Below, in pieces: positions 11,600-21,983 of a stretch of 64,000 nt of DNA (within the stretch, counting starts at the first letter, position 1; each line of letters begins with the position of its first letter). The notes beneath the pieces are model-generated. The model worked only from the letters and a program-made list of their open reading frames with translations. It was not told the origin of the DNA and did no database searches. A program made the position numbers and the translations under genes. Location: assembly GCA_941918925.1 (NCBI GenBank), contig OW799233.1, positions 73,272,578 to 73,336,577 on the forward strand, given 5' to 3'. This DNA is from Phyto melanocephala (lineage: Eukaryota; Arthropoda; Insecta; Diptera; Rhinophoridae).

Positions 11600-13670
11600 T
11601 CGCCGAATTAACGCCTTAGTTTTCTAGCGAGTGGTACCAGCTTTGTAGTTCTAGCTGGTATTGTTACGATTTTATTGGCAAAAAAACCCTTTAAAATATA
11701 CAAATATTTTATTATTTTTACCATTAGTGCAGAGTTTGGTGCCCTATAATTCTTGTCGGCGTTATTTTTAGAAAAAAATATACTTCGACAAGTTAACACG
11801 TTAGTTTTCTAGCGATTGGTACCAGTCTCATAGTTCTAGCTGGTACTGTTACGATTTTAATGGCAAAAAAAACCCCTTAAAATATTAAAATATTTTATTG
11901 TTTTTACCACTAATGCAGAGTTTGGAACCCTATATTTCCTATCGACGTTATTTAGAGAAAAAAAAATTTAATTCGCCGAATTAACACCTTAGTTTTCTAG
12001 CGAGTGGTACCAGCTTTGTAGTTCTAGCTGGTATTGTTACGATTTTAGTGGCAAAAAAACCCTTTAAAATATACAAATATTTTATTATTTTTACCATTAG
12101 TGCAGAGTTTGGTGCCCTATAATTCTTGTCGGCGTTATTTTTAGACAAAAATATACTTCGACAAGTTAACACGTTAGTTTTCTAGCGATTGGTACCAGTC
12201 TCATAGTTCTAGCTGGTACTGTTACGATTTTAATGGCAAAAAAAGCCCCTTAAAATATTAAAATATTTTATTGTTTTTACCACTAATGCAGAGTTTGGAA
12301 CCCTATATTTCCTATCGACGTTATTTAGAGAAAAAAAAATTTAATTCGCCGAATTAACACCTTAGTTTTCTAGCGAGTGGTACCAGCTTTGTAGTTCTAG
12401 CTGGTATTGTTACGATTTTATTGGCAAAAAAACCCTTTAAAATATACAAATATTTTATTATTTTTACCATTAGTGCAGAGTTTTGTGCCCTATAATTCTT
12501 GTCGGCGTTATTTTTAGACAAAAATATACTTCGACAAGTTAACACGTTAGTTTTCTAGCGATTGGTACCAGTCTCATAGTTCTAGCTGGTACTGTTACGA
12601 TTTTAATGGCAAAAAAAGCCCCTTAAAATATTAAAATATTTTATTGTTTTTACCACTAATGCAGAGTTTGGAACCCTATATTTCCTATCGACGTTATTTA
12701 GAGAAAAAAAAATTTAATTCGCCGAATTAACACCTTAGTTTTCTAGCGAGTGGTACCAGCTTTGTAGTTCTAGCTGGTATTGTTACGATTTTATTGGCAA
12801 AAAAACCCTTTAAAATATACAAATATTTTATTATTTTTACCATTAGTGCAGAGTTTTGTGCCCTATAATTCTTGTCGGCGTTATTTTTAGAAAAAAATAT
12901 ACTTCGACAAGTTAACACGTTAGTTTTCTAGCGATTGGTACCAGCATCGTAGCTCTAGCTGGTACTGTTACGATTTTATTGGCAAAAAAACCCCTTAAAA
13001 TATTAAAATATTTTATTGTTTTTACCACTAATGCAGAGTTTGGAACCCTATATTTCCTATCGACGTTATTTAGAGAAAAAAAAATTAATTCGCCGAATTA
13101 ACACCTTAGTTTTCTAGCGAGTGGTACCAGCTTTGTAGTTCTAGCTGGTATTGTTACGATTTTATTGGCAAAAAAACCCTTTAAAATATACAAATATTTT
13201 ATTATTTTTACCATTAGTGCAGAGTTTGGTGCCCTATAATTCTTGTCGGCGTTATTTTTAGAAAAAAATATACTTCGACAAGTTAACACGTTAGTTTTCT
13301 AGCGATTGGTACCAGTCTCATAGTTCTAGCTGGTACTGTTACTATTTTATTGGCAAAAAAACCCCTTAAAATATTAAAATATTTTATTGTTTTTACCACT
13401 AATGCAGAGTTTGGAACCCTATATTTCCTATCGACGTTATTTAGAGAAAAAAAAATTTAATTCGCCGAATTAACACCTTAGTTTTCTAGCGAGTGGTACC
13501 AGCTTTGTAGTTCTAGCTGGTATTGTTACGATTTTATTGGCAAAAAAACCCTTTAAAATATACAAATATTTTATTATTTTTACCATTAGTGCAGAGTTTT
13601 GTGCCCTATAATTCTTGTCGGCGTTATTTTTAGAAAAAAATATACTTCGACAAGTTAACACGTTAGTTTT
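11600..13670. repeat. Satellite sub-block with ~373-bp dimer period
   Basis: Equivalent points at 11608, 11981, 12354, 12727, 13098 and 13470 are spaced 371-373 bp apart, so the repeating unit is a two-monomer dimer. One monomer type has the variant CGAGTGGTACCAGCTTTG, the other CGATTGGTACCAGTCTC. Copies 11981-12545 share further private changes, so neighbours are the most alike. Confidence 0.85.
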
Positions 13671-16100
13671 CTAGCGATTGGTACCAGCATCGTAGCTCTA
13701 GCTGGTATTGTTACGATTTTATTGGCAAAAAAACCCCTTAAAATATTAAAATATTTTATTGTTTTTACCACTAATGCAGAGTTTGGAACCCTATATTTCC
13801 TATCGACGTTATTTAGAGAAAAAAAAATTAATTCGCCGAATTAACACCTTAGTTTTCTAGCGAGTGGTACCAGCTTTGTAGTTCTAGCTGGTATTGTTAC
13901 GATTTTATTGGCAAAAAAAAACCTTTAAAATTTTGAAATATTTTATTATTTTTACCATTAATGCATAGTTTGGTGCCCTATAATTCCTGTCGACGTAATT
14001 TAGAAAAAAAAAATAATTAGACGAGTTAAAACCTTAGTTTTCTAGCGATTGGTACCAGCATCGTAGCTCTAGCTGGTACTGTTACGATTTTATTGGCAAA
14101 AAAAACCCCTTAAAATATTAAAATATTTTATTGTTTTTACCACTAATGCAGAGTTTGGTGCCCTATAATTCTTGTCGGCGTTATTTTTAGAAAAAAATAT
14201 ACTTCGCCGAATTAACACCTTAGTTTTCTAGCGAGTTTTACCAGCATAGTAGTTCTAGCTGGTATTGTTACGATTTTATTGGCAAAAAAACCCTTTAAAA
14301 TATACAAATATTTTATTATTTTTACCATTAGTGCAGAGTTTGGTGCCCTATAATTCTTGTCGGCGTTATTTTTAGCAAAAAATATACTTCGACAAGATAA
14401 CACGTTAGTTTTCTAGCGATTTTTACCAGCATCGTAGCTCTAGCTGGTACTTTTTTTGGCAAAAAAAAACCCTTAAAATATTAAAATATTTTATTATTTT
14501 TACCATTAGTGCAGAGTTTGGTGCCCTATAATTCTTGTCGGCGTTATTTTTAGAAAAAAATATACTTCGACAAGTTAACACGTTAGTTTTCTAGCGATTG
14601 GTACCAGTCTCATAGTTCTAGCTGGTATTGTTACGATTTTATTGGCAAAAAAAACCCTTAAAATATTAAAATATTTTATTGTTTTTACCACTAATGCAGA
14701 GTTTGGAACCCTATATTTCCTATCGACGTTATTTAGAGAAAAAAAAATTAATTCGCCGAATTAACACCTTAGTTTTCTAGCGATTGGTACCAGCATCGTA
14801 GCTCTAGCTGGTACTGTTACGATTTTATTGGCAAAAAAACCCCTTAAAATATTAAAATATTTTATTGTTTTTACCACTAATGCAGAGTTTGGAACCCTAT
14901 ATTTCCTATCGACGTTATTTAGAGAAAAAAAATTTAATTCGCCGAATTAACACCTTAGTTTTCTAGCGAGTGGTACCAGCTTTGTAGTTCTAGCTGGTAT
15001 TGTTACGATTTTATTGGCAAAAAAACCCTTTAAAATATACAAATATTTTATTATTTTTACCATTAGTGCAGAGTTTTGTGCCCTATAATTCTTGTCGGCG
15101 TTATTTTTAGAAAAAAATATACTTCGACAAGTTAACACGTTAGTTTTCTAGCGATTGGTACCAGCATCGTAGCTCTAGCTGGTACTGTTACGATTTTATT
15201 GGCAAAAAAACCCCTTAAAATATTAAAATATTTTATTGTTTTTACCACTAATGCAGAGTTTGGAACCCTATATTTCCTATCGACGTTATTTAGAGAAAAA
15301 AAAATTAATTCGCCGAATTAACACCTTAGTTTTCTAGCGAGTGGTACCAGCTTTGTAGTTCTAGCTGGTATTGTTACGATTTTATTGGCAAAAAAAACCC
15401 TTTAAAATTTTGAAATATTTTATTATTTTTACCATTAATGCATAGTTTGGTGCCCTATAATTCCTGTCGACGTAATTTAGAAAAAAAAAAAAATTAGACG
15501 AGTTAACACCTTAGTTTTCTAGCGATTGGTACCAGCATCGTAGCTCTAGCTGGTACTGTTACGATTTTATTGGCAAAAAAAACCCCTTAAAATATTAAAA
15601 TATTTTATTGTTTTTACCACTAATGCAGAGTTTGGTGCCCTATAATTCTTGTCGGCGTTATTTTTAGAAAAAAATATACTTCGCCGAATTAACACCTTAG
15701 TTTTCTAGCGAGTGGTACCAGCTTTGTAGTTCTAGCTGGTATTGTTACGATTTTATTGGCAAAAAAACCCTTTAAAATATACAAATATTTTATTATTTTT
15801 ACCATTAGTGCAGAGTTTGGTGCCCTATAATTCTTGTCGGCGTTATTTTTAGCAAAAAATATACTTCGACAAGTTAACACATTAGTTTTCTAGCGATTGG
15901 TACCAGCATCGTAGCTCTAGCTGGTACTTTTTTTGGCAAAAAAAAACCCTTAAAATATTAAAATATTTTATTATTTTTACCATTAGTGCAGAGTTTGGTG
16001 CCCTATAATTCTTGTCGGCGTTATTTTTAGAAAAAAATATACTTCGACAAGTTAACACGTTAGTTTTCTAGCGATTGGTACCAGTCTCATAGTTCTAGCT
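13470..16100. repeat. Satellite sub-block with ~1,477-bp period (8 monomers)
   Basis: 13470/14947 and 14212/15689 are both 1,477 bp apart. Rare variants such as AAAATTTTGAAAT with TAGACGAGTTAA, and a shortened monomer containing GGTACTTTTTTTGGC, occur once in each copy (around 13930 and 15400, 14450 and 15925). That confirms a long-range unit of about eight monomers present nearly twice. Confidence 0.75.
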
Positions 16101-16139
16101 GGTATTGTTACGATTTTATTGGCAAAAAAAACCCTTTAA

Positions 16140-17440
16140 AATATTGAAATATTTTATTATTTTTACCATTAATGCAAAGTTTGGTGCCCTATAATTCCTA
16201 TCGACGTTATTTAGAGAAAAAAAATTTAATTCGCCGAATTAACACCTTAGTTTTCTAGCGATTGGTACCAGCATCGTAGTTCTAGCTGGTATTGTTACGA
16301 TTTTATTGGCAAAAAAACCCTTTAAAATATTGAAATATTTTATTATTTTTACCATTAATGCATAGTTTGGTGCCCTATAATTCCTGTCGATGTTATTTAG
16401 AGAAAAAAGATTTAATTCGCCGAATTAACACCTTAGTTTTCTAGCGATTGGTAGCAGCATCGTAGTTCTAGCTGGTATTGTTACGATTTTATTGGCAAAA
16501 AAAACCCTTTAAAATATTAAAATATTTTATTATTTTTACCATTAATGCAGAGTTTGGTGCCCTATAATTCCTATCGACGCTATTTAGAGAAAAATAATTA
16601 ATTCTTTGAATTAACACCTTAGTTTTCTAGCGATTGGTACCAGCATCGTAGTTCTAGCTGGTATTGTTACGATTTTATTGGCAAAAAAAACCCTTTAAAA
16701 TATTAAAATATTTTATTATTTTTACCATTAATGCAAAGTTTGGTGCCCTATAATTCCTATCGATGTTATTTAGAGAAAAAAAAATTTAATTCGCCGAATT
16801 AACACCTTAGTTTTCTAGCGATTGGTAGCAGCATCGTAGTTCTAGCTGGTATTGTTACGATTTTATTGGCAAAAAAACCCTTTAAAATATTAAAATATTT
16901 TATTATTTTTACCATTAATGCATAGTTTGGTGCCCTATAATTCCTGTCGATGTTATTTAGAGAAAAAAGATTTAATTCGCCGAATTAACACCTTAGTTTT
17001 CTAGCGATTGGTAGCAGCATCGTAGTTCTAGCTGGTATTGTTACGATTTTATTGGCAAAAAAAACCCTTTAAAATATTAAAATATTTTATTATTTTTACC
17101 ATTAATGCAGAGTTTGGTGCCCTATAATTCCTATCGACGCTATTTAGAGAAAAATAATTAATTCTTTGAATTAACACCTTAGTTTTCTAGCGATTGGTAC
17201 CAGCATCGTAGTTCTAGCTGGTATTGTTACGATTTTATTGGCAAAAAAACCCTTTAAAATATTAAAATATTTTATTATTTTTACCATTAGTGCAGAGTTT
17301 GGTGCCCTATAATTCTTGTCGGCGTTATTTTTAGAAAAAAATATACTTCGACAAGTTAACACGTTAGTTTTCTAGCGATTGGTACCAGTCTCATAGTTCT
17401 AGCTGGTATTGTTTCGATTTTATTTTCAAAAAACCCCTTA
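16140..17440. repeat. Satellite sub-block with 560-bp period (3 monomers)
   Basis: The unusual junction ATTCTTTGAATTAACACC occurs at 16601 and again at 17161, exactly 560 bp apart, with the three intervening monomers matching closely, including a GGTAGCAGC variant. This is a third kind of unit directly left of the LINE insertion. Confidence 0.7.
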
Positions 17441-17481
17441 AAATATTAAAATATATTATTGTTTTTACCATTAATGCAAAG

Positions 17482-17517
17482 TCATTCTCGCGTTGACTCT
17501 TCAAGAGTACGGACGTG
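17482..17517 (+). promoter_or_regulatory. LINE internal promoter: Inr + DPE
   Basis: TCATTC at 17482-17487 is a full match to the insect initiator TCA(+1)KTY. With A+1 at 17484, GGACGTG at 17511-17517 starts at +28, exactly where the downstream promoter element (RGWCGTG) sits in Drosophila Jockey-type elements. TATA-less internal promoters of this form let LINEs carry their own promoter to a new site. Its position directly at the satellite junction also fixes the 5' end of the element. Confidence 0.85.
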
Positions 17518-17575
17518 TTCGCTGCGCGAGTGATATACATAGTGAAATTTGTAATAAGTTGCAAAATTTGTAATA

Positions 17576-17578
<3 letters not shown>

Positions 17579-17613
<35 letters not shown>
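17579..17613 (+). other. 35-nt poly(A) tract in LINE 5' UTR
   Basis: An uninterrupted run of 35 A followed by TTTTTATTTGTGA, 13 nt upstream of the ORF1 start. It sits in the leader, not at the 3' end of anything: the upstream ~95 nt belong to the same element because they carry its promoter. It may be a slippage-expanded A tract or a poly(A) leader that binds poly(A)-binding protein. The sequence alone cannot decide, and assembly length is uncertain for such a run. Confidence 0.7.
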
Positions 17614-17617
<4 letters not shown>

Positions 17618-17626
17618 TATTTGTGA

Positions 17627-19153
17627 ATGAGTGAAAACTCCAAAAATGTAACTGAGCACAGCGGTCGAAATGCTCATATTGTATTAAGCTCCGACAGTGC
17701 CTGTTTTGAAAACATTAGAGATCCGGAATTTAATAGAAATTATTTAACCGTGAAACCTAAAATTACTCCAGCTATAAAATTAAGTGCTAGTGCGCCAAAC
17801 TTAAATAAGTGTATTGAGCAAGGTGGAAACTTAGCTAAATCTGACTTGAATATACCATTAAGAAGTTCGGAACGTTTGTCCTCATCCCGGTGTTCGCTGT
17901 CCAGTGCTGGAGGAGTGACAACTGCTGCAAAAGCCACGCCAAGTCCAAAAAGCATAATAGTTGCAGTAGAAAAACCCAAAACACAGGTAGGAATGGACCG
18001 TTACATTACAGTTTTGAAAAGAGGCAGAAGCCCAAAATCTGCGGAAATCGCATCAGCTGCAAAAATTACAAAAGACAGCGAAAAACCCAGATCCCAAAAT
18101 CGTTTTGCTATACTCCAAGAAGAAATTGACGCCCCAAATGCATTGCACAAATCTATTAAGCCGCCTCCAATTTATTTAAGAGAAAAGAACTCAAATAATC
18201 TAGTTAAGATGTTAATTTCTTTGATTGGAGAAAACTCTTTTTATGTGACGCCATTGAAACGTGGGAACATCAGCGAGACAAAAATTCAAGTTAATTGTGA
18301 AGGCGATTATCGCAAAACAGTTTCCGAGCTGGAGAGGCATAAAAAGAACTTTTATACTTACCAACTTAAAAGTGCAAAAGGCCTCCAAGTCGTTATCAAG
18401 GGTATCGATTCTGATGTTGATCCTCAGGAGTTAAAACTGTGTTTAATCAACAAGGGCTTTAATGTCAAAGCGGTATCCAACATTAGGAACAGGGAAAGGA
18501 TCCCACAACCACTTTTCCGAGTGGAATTGGAGCCTAATGACATGAAGCTAAAGAAAAGTGAAACGCACCCCATTTACGAACTAAAATACATCATGCACCG
18601 TAGAGTTACTGTGGAAGAGCCACATAAACGAACTGGTCCGGTACAGTGCTTAAACTGCCAAGAATATGGTCATACCAAAACTTACTGTAAATTGCCTACT
18701 GTTTGTGTTGTGTGTGGAGATTTGCATGAGACATCTAAGTGCAACAAAGCCAGGAACGACCCTAAGGTTAAAAAATGCAGCAATTGCGGTGGTAATCATA
18801 CTGCCAACTATAGAGGATGCCCTGTTTTTGAGGTCGTCAAACGTTCTTTGACCAACAAAAGTGTTTCTGTTGCTGGACAGTCACAAAAACCACCTATTAC
18901 AAATATACCCGTCTTGACACACGCAGCCTCAAATCAAATGTCATATGCCTCTATTCTTAAAACTAACCAACCGACAATGCAAAAAGAGATGCCGACCACT
19001 GAACAATCAAGTTCCATTTTTAGTCGACTAGAAGGTATGTTGGAGAAGCTGATCAATTCAATGAATCTTTTTATGACGAATACGACCAGCATGATGCAGG
19101 AGATGCAAAAAATGCAGTCCACGCTACTGCAGGCTATACTAAATAGGCCATGA
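17627..19153 (+). CDS. LINE ORF1, gag-like nucleic-acid-binding protein (508 aa)
   Basis: Intact reading frame. The N-terminal ~200 residues are Ser/Lys-rich and look disordered. Residues about 205-320 form the RRM-like/PRE_C2HC region usual in Jockey-group ORF1 proteins (ending ...MHRRVTVEEPHKRTGPVQ). Three CCHC-type knuckles follow: C341-C344-H349-C354, C360-C363-H367-C372 and C383-C386-H390-C397. The tail is Met/Gln-rich and probably helical (SRLEGMLEKLINSMNLFM). Such proteins coat the element RNA and carry it to the nucleus. The start is the first ATG after the poly(A) leader. The stop overlaps the ORF2 start as ATGA, suggesting termination-reinitiation. It is the only undamaged element protein in the window. 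Confidence 0.93.
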   Translation: MSENSKNVTEHSGRNAHIVLSSDSACFENIRDPEFNRNYLTVKPKITPAIKLSASAPNLNKCIEQGGNLAKSDLNIPLRSSERLSSSRCSLSSAGGVTTAAKATPSPKSIIVAVEKPKTQVGMDRYITVLKRGRSPKSAEIASAAKITKDSEKPRSQNRFAILQEEIDAPNALHKSIKPPPIYLREKNSNNLVKMLISLIGENSFYVTPLKRGNISETKIQVNCEGDYRKTVSELERHKKNFYTYQLKSAKGLQVVIKGIDSDVDPQELKLCLINKGFNVKAVSNIRNRERIPQPLFRVELEPNDMKLKKSETHPIYELKYIMHRRVTVEEPHKRTGPVQCLNCQEYGHTKTYCKLPTVCVVCGDLHETSKCNKARNDPKVKKCSNCGGNHTANYRGCPVFEVVKRSLTNKSVSVAGQSQKPPITNIPVLTHAASNQMSYASILKTNQPTMQKEMPTTEQSSSIFSRLEGMLEKLINSMNLFMTNTTSMMQEMQKMQSTLLQAILNRP

Positions 19154-21791
19154 ACTGTCTAAAAATATGTTTCTGGAACGCAAACGGCATACGCCAACAT
19201 AAAAACGAACTTGAGTGTTTCCTTGTGAACAACAAAATTGATATAATGCTGATCTCCGAGACTCACATGACATCAAGAGTACTTTCAAAATAAATGGATA
19301 CACTTTTTACGACACCAAGGACCCCAGAGATAGATCTTGTGGTGGGTCAGCAATCTTGATCAAATCCAGAATAAAACACCATTTATTGGCTGGTCTTTCT
19401 GAAAGTCATCTACAGGCAACAAACATCTGTGTAGTTGACTTTGGCCAAAATCTAATAATATCGTCAGTGTATTCTCCTCCAAGGTTAGCAATAACGAAAA
19501 GTCAATATATAGAGTTTTATAAGTCACTCGGTGCTCGGTTCATAGCAGCTGGCGATTACAACGCAAAGCATACTTTTTGGGGTTCACGACTTATTAGTCC
19601 CAGAGGCCGCAATTTATATGATTCCATTTCTGAATTGAGACTTAACGTTATTTCAACCGGACAGCCTACTTATTGGCCTACTGATGCTCGTAAAGTCCCT
19701 GACCTTATTGATTTCGGCGTTATGAAAGGAATAAACTCTGAACTTATTGAGGCGGAAGCATCGCTGGAGCTTTCGTCGGATCACTCACCAACCATTGTCA
19801 CTATCTGCAATCCTCACCAAAAGTTAACGGAGAAACTATTTTCCACACGAGTTAATTGGTTAAAATATAAAAAGTACATCAGCACACATTGTACAGAAAA
19901 TTTGCTTCTAAGAACTACAGCAGACATCGACTCATGTATTGGCAACCTCAAAGAGCAAATGAAAAATGCCGCGGAACTTGCTTCCTATACTTTTCGTCAG
20001 CCCAGGTACACTCGTATTTATTCTTCAGATGTACAAGAACTTTTGTCTGAAAAGAGAAGAGTCAGAAGAGAATGGCAGCAACACAGATCGCCCCAACTTA
20101 AAATTACTTTAAGAGAATGTACAAAAAAGCTTAGGAAACTGCTAGAATCACAAAGAGAAGCTTCTCTTAATAATTATCTGAAAGGTCTAGATGCAACTAC
20201 TCAGTCCAATTATTCGTTATGGCGCGCAGCTAGTAAACTCAGGGGACCCGTGACCTCAAAACCCCCACTTCGCAATTTAAATGGCAGTTGGGCGAGAAAT
20301 GACGAAGAAAAATGTAACCTTTTCGCAAGTCATTTAAAGAATGTATTCACTCCCAATGTAAGTACTGACATCAGTGAACTACCACCTGTTGTTGAAAGAC
20401 CACCTGTAGAAATAAAATTTCAATACGTAGAGGTTGTTAAGGCTATTGACAACTTAAATATCAGAAAAGCTCCTGGCATTGACAAAATCAGTAATAAAAT
20501 GCTTTTGCAGTTGCCTCGCACCGCAAAAAGAATTATTCTCTTTCTTTTTAACGCTATCGTTCGCCTTGATTACTACCCGTCAGAATGGAAAGTTGCATTG
20601 GTCAAGATGATCCCTAAGCCGGGTAAAGATCCCTCAAAAGTTGAGTCGTATAGGCCAATTAGTCTATTGCCAACAATGTCAAAATTGTTCGAAAAGATGA
20701 TAATAGCGAAATTGATACCGATATTGAATGTTAACAACTGCATTCCAGATCACCAGTTTGGCTTCAGAAAACAACATAGTACTATCGAACAAACTCACCG
20801 ACTGGTACAAGTTATAAGAAAAGCCTTTGAAGAAAAGAAGTACTGTTCGGGTCTATTTATTGATGTTTCTCAAGCCTTCGACAAAGTTTGGCATGAAGGC
20901 CTCTTACATAAATTGAAGCATAACTTCCCAGTTAATGTTCTCAATCTTCTACAAACATACACTATCGGTCGCCAGTTTCTTATAAAAGAAGGAGACGTTG
21001 TTAGCTGCCCCCAACCAATCCTGGCTGGAGTACCGCAGGGGAGTATTTTAGGTCCAATGTTATATTTAATATATTCAGCAGACATGCCAACAAGCAGTTT
21101 AACCCATACTTCAACATTCGCTGACGACACGGCTTTTCTCAGCACTCATAAAGATCCAAAAGATGCCTCAAGCCAACTACAGCACCATATAACCGATGTT
21201 GAGAAGTGGGCTAAAAAATGGGGAATAAAAATAAATGAACTTAAATGTTCACATATAACATTCACTTTACGTCGGGAATCTTGTCCCCCCATTTTTATTA
21301 ATAACCAGGTGGTGCCACAACACTCTCACGTTAAATACCTTGGTATTCACTTGGATCGCCGTCTCACATGGAAAAATCATATAGATGCAAAGTTGACCCA
21401 ATTGAAATTAAGGACTGCTCAAATACATTGGCTTATAGGTCGAAATTCGATATTAAGGCTCGATTGCAAACTTTTGCTCTACAACTCAATTTTGAAGCCA
21501 ATTTGGTGTTACGGTATTCAATTATGGGGAACTGCATCCTCCTCCAACATAGAAAAAATTCAACGACGTCAAAATAAAATACTACGAATGATAACCGTTG
21601 CCCCTTGGTACATAAAAAACAGCAATTTACATAAAGATCTTGATGTTCCGTTGATAAAAAGCGAAATCACTAGACACGTTGGCCGCTACTTAAAAAAGCT
21701 GGAAACTCATCCCAACCCACTTGGCCGAAACATCTTACAATATCGCGGACATGTTCGTTTGAGAAGAAGGGACACCATCTCTCTTAGATGA
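19150..21791 (+). pseudogene. LINE ORF2, endonuclease-reverse transcriptase, one frameshift
   Basis: ORF2 opens at the ATG overlapping the ORF1 stop with MNCLKICFWNANGIRQHKNE, the start of an APE-type endonuclease (catalytic Asn), and reads through LISETH to about 19275. A one-base loss near 19270-19290 shifts the frame; from about 19290 to 21791 the other frame is open without a break. There follow GDYNAKH (~19552), SSDHSP (~19775; catalytic Asp-His), then the reverse transcriptase: MIPKPGKDPSKVESYRPISL, QFGFRKQHST, FIDVSQAFDKVWH (first Asp), GVPQGSILGP and FADD at 21117-21128 (catalytic pair). Total length would be about 880 aa, normal for Jockey. A single lesion suggests recent inactivation or a sequencing error. 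No RNase H domain is present. Confidence 0.92.
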
Positions 21792-21930
21792 ACTAAATAA
21801 TCGCAATCTCTACAATTTATTTTAATTTCGAAAACCAGATTTGGTCTGGCATTGGCTGGACTTTCATCTACTAATTATAGATTTAAGATTTGATTACTTA
21901 TTGTTAGTTCATAAACATATATGAAGATAC

Positions 21931-21946
21931 AATAAATATTAGTTTG

Positions 21947-21979
<33 letters not shown>
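21931..21979 (+). terminator. LINE polyadenylation signal and poly(A) tail
   Basis: AATAAA at 21931-21936 is followed 10 nt later by 33 A residues (21947-21979), after which satellite sequence resumes with GTTTGGTGCCC. This is the normal 3' end of a target-primed LINE insertion and fixes the strand as plus. Confidence 0.9.

Positions 21980-21983
<4 letters not shown>

Larger units (their letters stand above)
2263..17481. repeat. ~186-bp satellite array, left block (higher-order organised)
   Basis: Head-to-tail monomers of about 186 bp, each recognisable by TTAGTTTTCTAGCGATTGG, a GTACCAGC...GCTGGTAC dyad, ATTTTATTGGCAAAAAA, a TTACCATTAATGCAGAG block, GGTGCCCTATAATTCCT and a GACGTTATTTAGAGAAAA block. 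Monomers differ from each other at scattered positions, but multi-monomer blocks recur almost unchanged, so this is a higher-order-repeat satellite. Many monomers leave a 63-codon ORF open on the minus strand (for example 4877-5068). It has no start context or family match and simply tracks the repeat. The array resumes at 21980 after a LINE insertion. Confidence 0.95.
17482..21979 (+). mobile_element. Full-length Jockey-clade LINE inserted in satellite
   Basis: About 4.5 kb: internal promoter, A-rich 5' UTR, ORF1 (gag-like, three zinc knuckles), ORF2 (endonuclease + reverse transcriptase, no RNase H seen), short 3' UTR, AATAAA at 21931 and a 33-nt poly(A) tail at 21947-21979. Satellite sequence breaks at ...ATGCAAAG and resumes with AAAGTTTGGTGCCC, so any target duplication is short (AAAG or AAAGT) and merges with the poly(A). 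ORF content, lack of RNase H and the ATGA junction fit the Jockey clade. One frameshift in ORF2 makes this copy inactive, but it is otherwise fresh. Confidence 0.93.

Noticed and set aside
17740..17979. 79-codon minus-strand ORF and other ORFs overlapping the LINE genes
   Set aside because: Antisense or out-of-frame shadows of ORF1/ORF2 of the LINE.
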